Shown piece by piece: positions 1-9,024 of a stretch of 63,114 nucleotides of DNA (position 1 is its first letter; every line of letters starts with the position of its first letter). The notes below the pieces were generated by a model that was not told the origin of the DNA, did no database searches, and saw only the letters and a program-made list of their open reading frames with translations. The stretch is from Alphaproteobacteria bacterium (GTDB lineage Bacteria > Pseudomonadota > Alphaproteobacteria > Rhodospirillales > Rhodospirillaceae), in the NCBI GenBank assembly GCA_012103295.1, contig WLXB01000008.1:1-63114 (forward strand), read 5' to 3'. Both the position numbers and the translations under genes were made by a program.

Positions 1-765
1 GACGTAAAACGGCTTTTGCTTTCTCAAAAGGGGGCCGTTGAAGGCGGGCTTGCTCTTGTCTTGTCTTGCGCACGTTTGGTGGACGAACAAAAGACGTCTT
101 CGGACAGCGATGAACAAAAACGCCTGACGCGCCTGTTGGATATTCTTACGCCGATCACAAAATCATGGCCCTCAGAATTTTGCCTTGAAGCCAATAAGCA
201 CGCCATTCAGGTGTTGGGCGGCTACGGCTATACCCGCGACTATCCGGTCGAACGGCTCTATCGCGACAATCGCCTCAATCCGATCCATGAGGGAACCCAC
301 GGCATTCATGGTTTAGACCTGCTCGGCCGCAAAGTCGTTATGGAAGACGGCGCCGCGTTTGCGGAGCTTGAATCTGAGATGCGGCGAACCATCGCTCAGG
401 CGGCTGCCGATGCTGAGCTCCATCATTACGCGGCGGCACTGGCTTCGGCCTTGGAGCGGATGAAAGAGGTGACCCATAAATTGATCGCGGCACGCGACGA
501 CAATATTCGGCAAGCCTTGGCCGACGCTACGCTTTATCTCGATACCCTCGGGCACGTTGTGATCGCCTGGATGTGGCTCAAACAGGCCGTGGCGGCTATC
601 ACAGCGACTCCTGGTGCTACCGGAGACGATATCGCGTTCTATGCCGGCAAGCTTGCTGCCTGTCAGTTTTTCTTCCGCCGCGAACTGCCGAAAGTCCACA
701 ACAACGCAGAATTGCTTGAATCTTTGGATGACACGGCGCTGACGATCCCGGTCGACGCCCTCTGA
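1..765 (+). CDS. acyl-CoA dehydrogenase, C-terminal part (5' end outside window)
   Basis: The reading frame is open from base 1, so the N-terminal half lies outside the window. The visible 254 codons carry the C-terminal helical FAD/substrate domain of the acyl-CoA dehydrogenase family: GGYGYTRDYPVERLYRD followed by IHEGTHGIHGLDLLGRK, where the Glu of HEGT sits where these enzymes carry their catalytic base. About 130 further residues follow, rich in Ala and helical. This matches the extra C-terminal domain of the long acyl-CoA dehydrogenases that include the DmdC (methylmercaptopropionyl-CoA dehydrogenase) group. Expected role is FAD-dependent alpha,beta-desaturation of an acyl-CoA in the cytoplasm. 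The substrate cannot be told from this fragment. A thiolase lies about 4 kb downstream on the other strand, compatible with beta-oxidation but not an operon. Confidence 0.88.
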   Translation, partial: DVKRLLLSQKGAVEGGLALVLSCARLVDEQKTSSDSDEQKRLTRLLDILTPITKSWPSEFCLEANKHAIQVLGGYGYTRDYPVERLYRDNRLNPIHEGTHGIHGLDLLGRKVVMEDGAAFAELESEMRRTIAQAAADAELHHYAAALASALERMKEVTHKLIAARDDNIRQALADATLYLDTLGHVVIAWMWLKQAVAAITATPGATGDDIAFYAGKLAACQFFFRRELPKVHNNAELLESLDDTALTIPVDAL

Positions 766-822
766 TCCTTCTGCCGAGCTCCTCCCTCGTGTTAGCGTTT
801 AATCGGTTCACGGGAGGTGAGT

Positions 823-2061
823 ATGAAAGCGTCACTATTTTGCATTGCGGTCAGCGTGTGTCTATTGGGTACTGGTTCCCTATCTGCGGGAGACTGGCTG
901 CCGTTTGGGAACGCCAAGCGTCTTGGTTTCGATCCGGACCGGTTGGAGCGTATTGCGCCAGTCATGCAAACGCACGTCGATGAAGGACGTCTTTCAGGGG
1001 CGGCAATGGTTATCGTCCGTGATGGCAGAATCGTTTACCGGGACACCGTCGGGTACGCCAACGTAGAAAATGAAATACCGCTGACCGAAGACTCGGTGTT
1101 CCGCATCTACTCAATGACCAAAGCGATCACCACCACAGTGGCGATGATTCTGATGGAGGAGGGGAGGCTTAGGCTTACTGATCCGGTCTCAAAATTTATC
1201 CCGTCTTTTGCTGACATGAAGGTCTACGTCAGTGGCGATGGTAATGAGATGGTTGTTGAAGATCAAAAAAGCCCGATGACAATTCATCACCTTCTCACTC
1301 ACACGTCCGGAATCCCCTACGGCGGTCGATCACCGGCTATGGCGGCCTACAACGATGTAAATTCAAGTGGAGCCACAACGCTTGCTGAGCTTATCAACGT
1401 CATTTCGACAAAACCGCTTGTCTTTCAACCGGGTGATCGGTGGCTCTACGGATTATCTACGGATGTGATGGGTTACGTTATCGAAGTTGTCTCTGGACAG
1501 CCATTTGAAGATTTCATCGCCGAGCGCATTACTGGCCCACTGGGAATGGATGACACGTCATTCGTTCTGACACCTGATCTCAGAGGGCGAGTTGCAACAG
1601 CCTATGAAGGTAAGGATGGCGGGATAAAACCGGCTGGCGGCCTCGGTGTCCGATCCTACGAACCGGAAGATGTTATTCCGTCCGGCGGCGGTGGTTTGCT
1701 GTCGACCCCAGCAGATTACGTCCGGTTTGCGCAAATGCTTTTGAATGGTGGTGTCCTCGGCGATGTCAGAATTTTAAGCCCGCGGTCCGTGGAATTGATG
1801 TCACGTAATCATATGTCCGATGAGCAGAAGTTTTCACCGGGCATGGGTTTCGGGCTTGGGTTTGCGATCGCGGAAGACCCGGGACTCCGTAAATCTTATC
1901 TGTCCGAGGGCAGTTATTCCTGGGCCGGGGCTGCGGATACCCATTTCTGGATTGATCCCGAAAAGAACCTGATTGGGATAGCGATGACCCAATACCTCGG
2001 CAATGGCAGCCCACTCAGAGACGATATGCGGGCCATGACCTACCAAGCGTTAATGGACTGA
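823..2061 (+). CDS. secreted serine hydrolase, beta-lactamase/class C-like family
   Basis: A 412-residue serine hydrolase of the beta-lactamase/penicillin-binding protein fold (class C/esterase type). The N-terminus has a short hydrophobic signal peptide ending near residue 22 (LSAGDW), so export to the periplasm is likely. The nucleophile motif SMTK is at 97-100, HTSG at 160-163, and YGLS at 209-212 stands at the usual Y-x-N position. The Asn of true class C beta-lactamases is replaced, which fits an esterase or transesterase better than an antibiotic hydrolase. The ATG at 823 is chosen because GGGAGG (812-817) lies just upstream; an in-frame GTG at 817 overlaps that ribosome site. The stop abuts the stop of the convergent gene (2062). 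The true substrate is unknown. Confidence 0.88.
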   Translation: MKASLFCIAVSVCLLGTGSLSAGDWLPFGNAKRLGFDPDRLERIAPVMQTHVDEGRLSGAAMVIVRDGRIVYRDTVGYANVENEIPLTEDSVFRIYSMTKAITTTVAMILMEEGRLRLTDPVSKFIPSFADMKVYVSGDGNEMVVEDQKSPMTIHHLLTHTSGIPYGGRSPAMAAYNDVNSSGATTLAELINVISTKPLVFQPGDRWLYGLSTDVMGYVIEVVSGQPFEDFIAERITGPLGMDDTSFVLTPDLRGRVATAYEGKDGGIKPAGGLGVRSYEPEDVIPSGGGGLLSTPADYVRFAQMLLNGGVLGDVRILSPRSVELMSRNHMSDEQKFSPGMGFGLGFAIAEDPGLRKSYLSEGSYSWAGAADTHFWIDPEKNLIGIAMTQYLGNGSPLRDDMRAMTYQALMD

Positions 2062-2853
2062 CTAGCTTTCTTCGGGTGGTAGGGCCTTAACGTCTGCGCG
2101 CCAATCGTACGACGGAGGTCCATCCTCATTGAGCAGGGCAAAGCTTTTGCCGCTCAGGACGGGGTCCGTGAGGCTCGCCACAGCCACAGTCGCGACGTCA
2201 CCGATATCAACGACACGCTCTGCCATTGGCAGCTTGATGTATTCGGGACGGTTGAGTGCGCGAATGGTTCGGGTGCCGCCTGGCACATCCACGAGACCGG
2301 CTGGGCCGACAATGGTGAACGAGAGTCCGCTCGACTTCAGTCTATTCTCTGCTTTGGTCTTCCAGTAACCGACATAGCCAAACAAGGGGTTGCGATTTTG
2401 TTCGCGGGCCGGGCCAGCCGATCCAGACGAAACGAGTGCAAAATGTTTCGCGTGCTGTGCGACGGCTTGATCCACTAGGTGTCTCACGCCAAGGTAATCG
2501 ACGAATTGCCCGCCATTGGGTCCAGCAAACTCCGTGTAGCCGATGGCGCATATGACGGCGTCCATCCCCGTCAAAGCGGCAGCAACCGCGTTTGGGTTGC
2601 GTACGTCACAGCTCATCCATTCAGCGATGTTCCCGTGTCGGTTCTGTGCCCGGGCGGCATCGCGGGTGAGGCCACGAACTTGGAATCCTTGAGCGTTCAG
2701 TGCTTCGACAATGCGCTTTCCTGTCCGGCCTGTCGCTCCCGCCACAACAACCGATCGAATCTCGTTTTGAGCCAAGGCGGTTGGCGAGACCATCGCAGAC
2801 AATCCAGTGGTGGCGATAAAACGGCGTCGCGTAAGAGTGCGCCTGTTTGTCAT
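2062..2853 (-). CDS. Tat-signal NAD(P)-binding (atypical SDR) protein
   Basis: A 263-residue protein with a twin-arginine leader (LTRRRFIATTGLSA, residues about 8-21), cleavable near LAQ, followed by an atypical short-chain dehydrogenase/NAD(P)H-binding Rossmann domain. The nucleotide loop is VAGATGRTGKRIVEAL. Later come ICAIGYTEF and a short SSGSAG stretch where classical SDRs carry the catalytic Ser. There is no clear YxxxK pair, so it may be a binding or sensor protein rather than a reductase. Tat export fits a protein that folds around its cofactor before leaving the cytoplasm. The gene starts one base after the stop of the upstream secreted protein (TGA-T-ATG), so the two are probably co-transcribed. 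The second half of the gene at 3421-4776 belongs to the same fold family. Confidence 0.85.
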   Translation of the reverse strand: MTNRRTLTRRRFIATTGLSAMVSPTALAQNEIRSVVVAGATGRTGKRIVEALNAQGFQVRGLTRDAARAQNRHGNIAEWMSCDVRNPNAVAAALTGMDAVICAIGYTEFAGPNGGQFVDYLGVRHLVDQAVAQHAKHFALVSSGSAGPAREQNRNPLFGYVGYWKTKAENRLKSSGLSFTIVGPAGLVDVPGGTRTIRALNRPEYIKLPMAERVVDIGDVATVAVASLTDPVLSGKSFALLNEDGPPSYDWRADVKALPPEES

Positions 2854-2854
2854 A

Positions 2855-3256
2855 TCAGCGCTGCTCCATTTCGCCGGCCAAGCGGTGGCAGGTCGCTAGG
2901 CCTCCGGCCGTCAATTCGGCCTCTTCAGAAAACCCGACCTGGAAGACCCACTGATTTAGGTTTGGCCAGAAGTCGAGCATCACATGGGTGGCCTGACTCA
3001 AAGTGCAAAACCAGCCCTCGGTTTCCGGGATTGGAACGGTTTGTCCACGCATGCCTTGGCTGGTGAGGAAGAACCGGCGAATGGTGGCGTCGGAGTTATC
3101 TAAAGAGTCGATCTCTGCAAGTGCCGGCAGATCTTCGGTCACATCATCAGCAAGGGCTGGCGATAAACAAAGAAACAGGGCCAAAAAAACCGCGCACAAC
3201 GGCAACTTCCACGGGGTTAAACGCCCCACGTCCAATCCTGCTTGCGTCACCCGCAT
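2855..3256 (-). CDS. small secreted protein of unknown function
   Basis: A 133-residue protein I do not recognise. Residues about 16-36 form a strongly hydrophobic signal peptide (LCAVFLALFLCLSPALA) with a likely cleavage site after ALA, so the mature protein of about 97 residues should be periplasmic. The mature part is mixed charged and aromatic (TEGWFCTLSQATHVML, WPNLNQWVFQVGF) and has two cysteines that could pair. It sits immediately upstream of the Tat-exported SDR-like protein with only one base between them, so both products probably act outside the cytoplasm. The start codon may lie further in: the first 14 residues are not typical of a signal peptide n-region, and a later in-frame start is possible. 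Confidence 0.7.
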   Translation of the reverse strand: MRVTQAGLDVGRLTPWKLPLCAVFLALFLCLSPALADDVTEDLPALAEIDSLDNSDATIRRFFLTSQGMRGQTVPIPETEGWFCTLSQATHVMLDFWPNLNQWVFQVGFSEEAELTAGGLATCHRLAGEMEQR

Positions 3257-3420
3257 AATTCACCTTTTCCTACGCCATAAGATTGAGACGCTAAGGCAAT
3301 ATGGGACCCGTCGCAAACCGAGCGGTGGCCAAATTAATGCCTGCTCTCTCGACTCGCGCCCTGGAAATCGTCAGAGTTCAGGTCAGATTAGTCGACTAGG
3401 ATTTATATCCGGAGGGGTCC

Positions 3421-4776
3421 GTGACTTTCAAAAAACGCATCATATTTTTCATCGTTGGAATCGGGTTGTCGCTTCTTACTTACAATTTAGTCTTTGCGAT
3501 TGAAGCGCGCGCCCAAAGCCCAGCCGACAACGAGCGTATTCTCGCGGCAGTTAAGGAATGGGTTGTCGGCCGATACGACAGTTCTGAGCAATATCAGCGC
3601 GACATCGATATGGAGGTGCCCGATAATTTGCAGCACCGGCTCATGTATCAACTCTTCGTCCCCGTCGATGTGTCGTTTGTCGACGGCGTAACAATCTATC
3701 AACAGTCGTCAATGGATGGTTCAGAAGATCCAGACTGGATAACCCGTCGTGGGTTATTGCAATTCTACGTCAATCCGGAAACGGGTCGTGTTCATCAACG
3801 TGAATTGGATTTTAAGGACGCTGAGAATGTCTTCAACGTTCACCGTGATCCTGAATTTCTGGCTGGACTAACCCTCGACGATTTTACCTGGCGTGAGAAT
3901 TGCGATTTCAAGCTCACCATGAGTGACGATGGCATGTCTGTTTCCGGCCCGATGGATTTCGGACCATGCCGTATGGAAAATCCCGGCAGCGGCGAAGACA
4001 TGATTGCGGAAGACAAAATTCACATTACGTCGGACGAATATTGGTTCCTCGGCCGTTATCTCGACAAAGGCGGTGCGGTTGTGTGGGGAACCGAAAGCGA
4101 TGAAATGAATAAACTTAAACGCACCGGTGATCTAGATGACACAGAGTCGTCGGCGGTGCTTGTCTTTGGTGGAACACGGGCCACCGGCTTGGAAATCATC
4201 AAGATCCTTGCTGCCCGCGGGGACTCAGTCACGGCATTTGTTCGTCCCACATCAGACGTCACGGCGTTGCAAGACTTGGAGGTGGAGTTATTTGTCGGTG
4301 ATGCTTTGGATGCGGATTCCGTACGGGCAGCCTTCGATAGTGGCACCTACGGGGCTGTCATAAGTTCCCTTGGTAGTACACGCGGCGATAGTCCGGTGGA
4401 TGATGTCGGTACAATTAATGTCGCCGAGGCCGCAAAAGCGACCGGCGTTGACCGCATCCTGATGGTGAGTTCCATCGGTGCTGGTGATAGTAGAGATGCC
4501 TTACCGTTCTACGTGCGTTGGATATTAGGGTCGGCACTCGAACGAAAAACCACGGCGGAAAATCATCTAATTGCGAGCGGCCTTGACTACACGATTATCC
4601 GGCCCGGCGGCTTGGGCACAGGCCCTGCGACCGAGACTGGGTTTCTGATCGAGGGCAGCGAACGATTTGAATTTGGACAGATTCCACGAGCTGAAGTTGC
4701 CAGATTATTGATCGAGGCGTTCGACGACTCTGACACAGAGCGTAAGATTTACCACGCAATAGAGGCTGCTGATTAG
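3421..4776 (+). CDS. CpeT/CpcT-like domain fused to SDR-type NAD(P)-binding domain
   Basis: A 451-residue two-domain protein. Residues 5-32 are a hydrophobic signal or anchor (IIFFIVGIGLSLLTYNLVFA). Residues about 36-235 resemble the CpeT/CpcT (DUF1001) family: a RLMYQLFVPVDV strand, a conserved-looking WRENCDF with C161, GPCRME with C183, and the closing GGAVVWGTESDE. Known CpeT/CpcT proteins are bilin lyases of cyanobacterial phycobiliproteins, but relatives of unknown role occur in non-photosynthetic bacteria. From residue 244 an atypical SDR follows (VLVFGGTRATGLEI, ILMVSSIGAGDS, IRPGGLGTG). The start is GTG at 3421, supported by GGAGGGG at 3411-3417. It ends with a 4-bp convergent overlap with the thiolase gene. 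An exported NAD(P)-binding domain on a Sec-like leader is unexpected. The fusion is continuous in this sequence, with no frameshift. Confidence 0.8.
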   Translation: MTFKKRIIFFIVGIGLSLLTYNLVFAIEARAQSPADNERILAAVKEWVVGRYDSSEQYQRDIDMEVPDNLQHRLMYQLFVPVDVSFVDGVTIYQQSSMDGSEDPDWITRRGLLQFYVNPETGRVHQRELDFKDAENVFNVHRDPEFLAGLTLDDFTWRENCDFKLTMSDDGMSVSGPMDFGPCRMENPGSGEDMIAEDKIHITSDEYWFLGRYLDKGGAVVWGTESDEMNKLKRTGDLDDTESSAVLVFGGTRATGLEIIKILAARGDSVTAFVRPTSDVTALQDLEVELFVGDALDADSVRAAFDSGTYGAVISSLGSTRGDSPVDDVGTINVAEAAKATGVDRILMVSSIGAGDSRDALPFYVRWILGSALERKTTAENHLIASGLDYTIIRPGGLGTGPATETGFLIEGSERFEFGQIPRAEVARLLIEAFDDSDTERKIYHAIEAAD

Positions 4777-5963
4777 CGGACTGCTTCAATGATGCCGGCG
4801 ATGCCTTGGCCACCGCCGATGCACATGGTGATGAGACCATATCGTCCGCCGATCCGTTGCAGTTCGTGTATGGCCTTTACCGTGAGTATAGCGCCGGTTG
4901 CTCCCACGGGATGTCCTAACGCGATCGCCCCACCGTTTGGATTGGTTTTTTCGGGTGGGAATCCAAGGTCGTGAGCGACAGCGCAGGCCTGGGCTGCAAA
5001 GGCTTCGTTTGATTCGATAACGTCCATGTCGGCGATCGACAAGTTGGTTTTTTCTAAGAGTTGTTTAACCGCCGGGACGGGGCCGATGCCCATTTCCGAC
5101 GGATCGACGGCCGCGTGGGCGTATCCGACGAGGCGAGCTAAGGGTTTCATGCCGGCTTTTTCTGCGGCAGTTGCGTCCATCATGACGAGGGCCGCGGCAC
5201 CGTCATTGATGCCAGAGGCGTTGCCCGGAGTGACGGAGCCGTCCTTCTTGAAGGCCGCGCGTAACCCGCTCAGTCCTTCGAGGGTGGCATCATCGCGAAT
5301 GTGCTCATCTTTATCGAACAATATGGTGTTGCGCCCTTGCTTGACCTCGAGAGGCAAGATTTGGTCGATAAACCGCCCTTCGTCTCGGGCACGGGCAGCA
5401 CGTTTATGGCTTTCGACAGCAAAGTCGTCTTGCGTGCCGCGATCGATGTTCCATTTTTCGGCAATGTTTTCGGCGGTAATGCCCATATGTCCGTTGCCGA
5501 ACGGGTCGTTGAGGGCCCCAAGCAGCGTATCAACCATGGCGGCGTCGCCCATTTTTTGTCCCCACCGTTGAGCCGGTGCGATATACGGAGCCTGGCTCAT
5601 ACATTCTGCGCCACCGGCAACCGCGGCGTCGACATCGCCTAGTAAAATCTGTTGTGCGGCAGAAACAATGGCTTGGAATCCACTTCCGCAAAGCCGGTTC
5701 ACTGTCACTGCCGGTGTTTCGATAGGAAGGCCTCCGTCGATGGCGGCGACACGCGCCAAATACGGGTCACGGGTATTGGTTTGAATGACGTTACCGAAGA
5801 CAACGGAGCCAATAGACTGTGGCGCAATGTTTGCACGTGCGACGGCTTCTCTTAGGACGGCTGATCCGAGGGCCGTTGGTTCGTGGTTTTTCAGGCTGCC
5901 GCCAAAAGTTCCAATCGCTGTTCGCACACCAGATACAAATACAACGCTACGGTCAGTTGTCAT
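4773..5963 (-). CDS. acetyl-CoA acetyltransferase (thiolase)
   Basis: A 396-residue thiolase, full length for the family. The acyl-accepting cysteine is C92 in NRLCGSGFQA. The second active-site pair is H351 in ALGHPVGATGA and C381 in MCIGGGQG. The enzyme condenses or cleaves acetoacetyl-CoA or longer 3-ketoacyl-CoA in the cytoplasm, as in beta-oxidation, ketone metabolism or polyhydroxyalkanoate synthesis. No phaB/phaC or hydratase gene is beside it, so the pathway cannot be fixed. Its stop overlaps by 4 bp the stop of the convergent CpeT-SDR gene. Upstream on the same strand lie tRNA-Asp and the VanZ-like gene. Confidence 0.93.
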   Translation of the reverse strand: MTTDRSVVFVSGVRTAIGTFGGSLKNHEPTALGSAVLREAVARANIAPQSIGSVVFGNVIQTNTRDPYLARVAAIDGGLPIETPAVTVNRLCGSGFQAIVSAAQQILLGDVDAAVAGGAECMSQAPYIAPAQRWGQKMGDAAMVDTLLGALNDPFGNGHMGITAENIAEKWNIDRGTQDDFAVESHKRAARARDEGRFIDQILPLEVKQGRNTILFDKDEHIRDDATLEGLSGLRAAFKKDGSVTPGNASGINDGAAALVMMDATAAEKAGMKPLARLVGYAHAAVDPSEMGIGPVPAVKQLLEKTNLSIADMDVIESNEAFAAQACAVAHDLGFPPEKTNPNGGAIALGHPVGATGAILTVKAIHELQRIGGRYGLITMCIGGGQGIAGIIEAVR

Positions 5964-6053
5964 GAAATCACCTCAACAGGCTTCAATGAAGACAAGTAAA
6001 AAGGGCTAGAGCCGTGCAGCTCGAACCCTCTGGGTACGTAATCCAAGAAAAAA

Positions 6054-6130
<77 letters not shown>

Positions 6131-6255
6131 AACCGGGGTCCGCAAAGTTGCGCGAAAGGCGCAGTGTTCTGCGGAAGGAGCGGGGTTGTAACAGGCCTGA
6201 CCCAGCGGCGCAAGTGGTCCCGAGCGCAGCCGATCGGGTTGCTCTGCAGGCCGTC

Positions 6256-6675
6256 TCATAGCTGCCTCTGGCGCCGCTTTATCGACCATACGGCGTAGAG
6301 CGTAAGACCCACCGCGGCACCCGCTCCGTTGGCGACCATGTCCACAAACACTGTTTGGCGACCGGGCGAAAAAAACTGTCCCACCTCTACAAGGCCACCA
6401 AAGAGCATACAAAACACCCAAACTTTCAGGACCGAGGGTGAGGGGAAAGCTGCTTTCAACAATATCGCGAGAACAGCATAAGCAAGGCCATGCTCTAGTT
6501 TGTCACTCCAGCCCGTGGAAATTGCCGCGCCCGCCGGCAAAAGGGACAGCACTGCAATGCCGGTGGACCACAGCGAGAAACTGAGAAATGGCAGATCTGC
6601 CCTCACGCCAGACTCTCGATGATTAGGCCCGATGTCTGTGCGCCATCTTTCGTCTGATTCTGATTCAAAATACAC
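6256..6675 (-). CDS. VanZ-like family membrane protein
   Basis: A 139-residue protein with about four hydrophobic segments and the VanZ-like pattern: a conserved DKLEHGLAYAVLA segment near the middle, then GGLVEVGQFFSPGRQTVFVD and MVANGAGAAVGL. The paired acidic residues around the Glu of LVEVGQ and the Asp of FVDMVAN are typical of the family. VanZ homologues outside enterococci are widespread inner-membrane proteins of unknown biochemical role. Teicoplanin resistance is not implied here. The N-terminal 28 residues are hydrophilic and charged, so the true start may be internal. It is divergent from the histidine kinase gene. Confidence 0.82.
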   Translation of the reverse strand: MYFESESDERWRTDIGPNHRESGVRADLPFLSFSLWSTGIAVLSLLPAGAAISTGWSDKLEHGLAYAVLAILLKAAFPSPSVLKVWVFCMLFGGLVEVGQFFSPGRQTVFVDMVANGAGAAVGLTLYAVWSIKRRQRQL

Positions 6676-6780
6676 TCAAAGGTTTAGTTATTGTGTGGAC
6701 AAACTTTTTGGTGGACTGCATGGCGGATTGTAAGTATTTTTTAGTCAAAACTATATTTGGGCGACGAATTCGCATCGGGG

Positions 6781-8340
6781 ATGAATATTGGCATGCTAAC
6801 GGCAGCCGACAATAAAACTGTACTGGTAGGACGGGGCGGGTCGCAAGATGACGCCCGCGTGCTTTCCCTTGCTGAAACAGTCGGCAATATGGGCCATTGG
6901 TACTGGCACATCCAATCCGATTCTCTTTCGTGGTCCGAGCAAGTCTTCACAATTTTTGGTCAAGACCCGACATCCTATCAGCCAGACTTTGCAAAGTTCA
7001 TCGAAACAGTTCACGCGTCGGATCGTGATCGTGTGCGGTCGCGATTAGAACAGGCGATCTGTGACTCCGCCAGTTTCGAATATGACGCACGTGTTGTCAC
7101 GCCTAGCGGCAGTATCCGGAACGTCATCACCAAGGGGCAACCTGAAAGTGATGAGAACGGTCAAGTCGTGGCGATGTTCGGTGTTGTAACGGATGTAACG
7201 GATGCGTTTCGCACCTTGCAGGCTGTGCGCGATCAAAAAGACATGCTTGACCTTGCCGCCCGTGTCTCTGGGCTTGGCCATTGGGTGTGGGATCCTCATC
7301 AGACCTGTCTTGCATTTTGTTCGGATCACCTGGCTTTCATGTTTGAAACGGAGACGTATGCGCTGGTGCGCAGAATCGTCCACCCGTCTGAGTTTTCCGC
7401 TTATCTTCACGCGGATGACCGAGCAAAATATACCAAAGCGATTACAGAGGGCGTGTCTAAGGCGCTGCCGTACGACATTGAGTACCGGCGCCACACTGAT
7501 GCCGGCAACCGTTATTTCAGGGAAATTGGTCAGCCGATTATAGATGCGGCGGGAAAATTACAACGTTACATCGCGACTGTTCAGGATGTTACCGACGCCA
7601 GAGCCCGTGAGGCTGAGTTGGAACAGGCCCGCCAAGAACTTGAGAATTCTGTACGTGCCAAGGATCAGTTATTTTCCATTATTGGCCACGATTTAAAGAG
7701 CCCGTTTAACAACATCATCGGCTTCGCATCTTTGTTGTCGAATGATGAAATAGAATTGACCACCGAGAAAACAAAAGAGTACGGCGCTCTAATCGTAGAA
7801 GCAGCGCAGAATACGAATGCTCTGCTGGATACATTGCTGGCCTGGGCAATGGTTGAAAGCGCAGACCTGCACTTCCACCCAGTTGATGTCGATATCGCTG
7901 AAGCCGTCGATGAAAGTGCGTTGCCGTTGGCTGTTCTTGCCCGTGAAAAAGGTGTGTCCGTATCCCACGACGTCGTAGGCGTGCGGGTGAGGGCCGATCG
8001 AGATATGGTGCTTACCGTATTCAGAAACTTGATCAATAACGCGATTAAGTTTTGTGAGGCAGGGGATAGCATCCGTGTCGCAGCAAATATTAATGAGGAT
8101 GCTTCCGAGCACATTCACATAACCGTGTCTGACACCGGTGTTGGTCTGGATGCAGACCGTACCCAGGCATTTCTGCATAGTAAGAGGTTGCCGACGACCC
8201 GTGGCACGAAAGGTGAAACGGGGTCCGGACTCGGGCTGCGCTTGTGCCTTAATTTGGTCCAGCGGCATGGCGGCGATCTCTGGGTTGAGTCAGAACCCGG
8301 AGAAGGGTGTGCCGTTCACTTCACTTTGCCAAGGTGCTAA
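6781..8340 (+). CDS. soluble PAS-PAS sensor histidine kinase
   Basis: About 519 residues without any membrane segment, so a cytoplasmic sensor. Two PAS/PAC modules come first: one around GHWYWHIQSDSLSWSEQVF to GVVTDVTDA, the second around GHWVWDPHQT to IATVQDVTDARARE. A short coiled linker leads to the HisKA dimerisation helix with the phospho-accepting His in FSIIGHDLKSPFNN. The HATPase domain has its N box (NLINNAIKF), G1 (DTGVGLD) and G2 (GSGLGLRL). No receiver domain and no adjacent response regulator is present, so it is an orphan kinase. The start is uncertain: ATG 6781, ATG 6793 and TTG 6757 are in frame and none has a well-spaced ribosome site. Confidence 0.92.
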   Translation: MNIGMLTAADNKTVLVGRGGSQDDARVLSLAETVGNMGHWYWHIQSDSLSWSEQVFTIFGQDPTSYQPDFAKFIETVHASDRDRVRSRLEQAICDSASFEYDARVVTPSGSIRNVITKGQPESDENGQVVAMFGVVTDVTDAFRTLQAVRDQKDMLDLAARVSGLGHWVWDPHQTCLAFCSDHLAFMFETETYALVRRIVHPSEFSAYLHADDRAKYTKAITEGVSKALPYDIEYRRHTDAGNRYFREIGQPIIDAAGKLQRYIATVQDVTDARAREAELEQARQELENSVRAKDQLFSIIGHDLKSPFNNIIGFASLLSNDEIELTTEKTKEYGALIVEAAQNTNALLDTLLAWAMVESADLHFHPVDVDIAEAVDESALPLAVLAREKGVSVSHDVVGVRVRADRDMVLTVFRNLINNAIKFCEAGDSIRVAANINEDASEHIHITVSDTGVGLDADRTQAFLHSKRLPTTRGTKGETGSGLGLRLCLNLVQRHGGDLWVESEPGEGCAVHFTLPRC

Positions 8341-8376
8341 GGCTTCTTATCCTTTAAGCACAAAGCGGCGAATTCA

Positions 8377-8997
8377 ATGACGGCGACGGACGATACTGAG
8401 TCTGCAACATCCTCTACGTATCTTATCTGGGAAGATGCCGAGAACGAGACGTGGTGGCTGTCGCGGAGTCACGATGACGCCGCCGCTTATATCCTGGCGC
8501 CTGATTCGATCACCAGACACCTCCTCGTCCTGCGTCAGGCATCCGGTAGTAGTCGTTTCAAAGTGATCGCCGCGGTGTACTCTGATCAAGAGAACGGCCT
8601 TAGCTCTGCCGTAGCTGAGGCGAAACGGGCTGCAATCAAGTGGATTGGCGACCCCAAATCGTCACTGATAAAGTCGGGTGTTCGTACGTGGCGTATGCAG
8701 CGTTGGACGAAGATCGCTCTTCGTGAGGTGCCCCTTGCGCTAATTTCATCGTTTATCGGGTGCGTTTTGGCGTTCTTCGTAGCGGCATTCTTCATCATGA
8801 CCGAGGTAACAGGATGGCCGATGGTCGCGGTCGGTACGCTCCTCGGTTTGTCGTCCGGCTGGCTCCTCAAATGGGCGGCAGACCGTAAATTTACAAGCTT
8901 GATGGGGCCGTTTGGGCGCTTCGTGACAGTGACAGGCAGCGCGACGCTTGGCGCATTTCTAACAGTATCTGTCTTCTTTGTTCTTTTTCCGGGTTAG
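8377..8997 (+). CDS. hypothetical membrane protein, three predicted TM segments
   Basis: A 206-residue protein I do not recognise. Residues 1-110 are soluble and acidic at the start, with a WEDAENETWWLSRS patch and a possible small mixed fold. Residues about 118-140, 147-165 and 183-204 are hydrophobic and probably cross the inner membrane, ending almost at the C-terminus (FFVLFPG). The gene begins 36 bases after the histidine kinase stop on the same strand, so the two may be co-transcribed and functionally linked, but nothing in the protein proves it. It is followed by the convergent methionine synthase gene. Confidence 0.75.
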   Translation: MTATDDTESATSSTYLIWEDAENETWWLSRSHDDAAAYILAPDSITRHLLVLRQASGSSRFKVIAAVYSDQENGLSSAVAEAKRAAIKWIGDPKSSLIKSGVRTWRMQRWTKIALREVPLALISSFIGCVLAFFVAAFFIMTEVTGWPMVAVGTLLGLSSGWLLKWAADRKFTSLMGPFGRFVTVTGSATLGAFLTVSVFFVLFPG

Positions 8998-9024
8998 TCC
9001 TGGGGTTCAAGGCATCGCTGACTT

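Noticed and set aside
823-2061. Antibiotic-resistance class C beta-lactamase
   Set aside because: The YxN motif is YGL, typical of esterase-like relatives, and no ampR-like regulator is adjacent.
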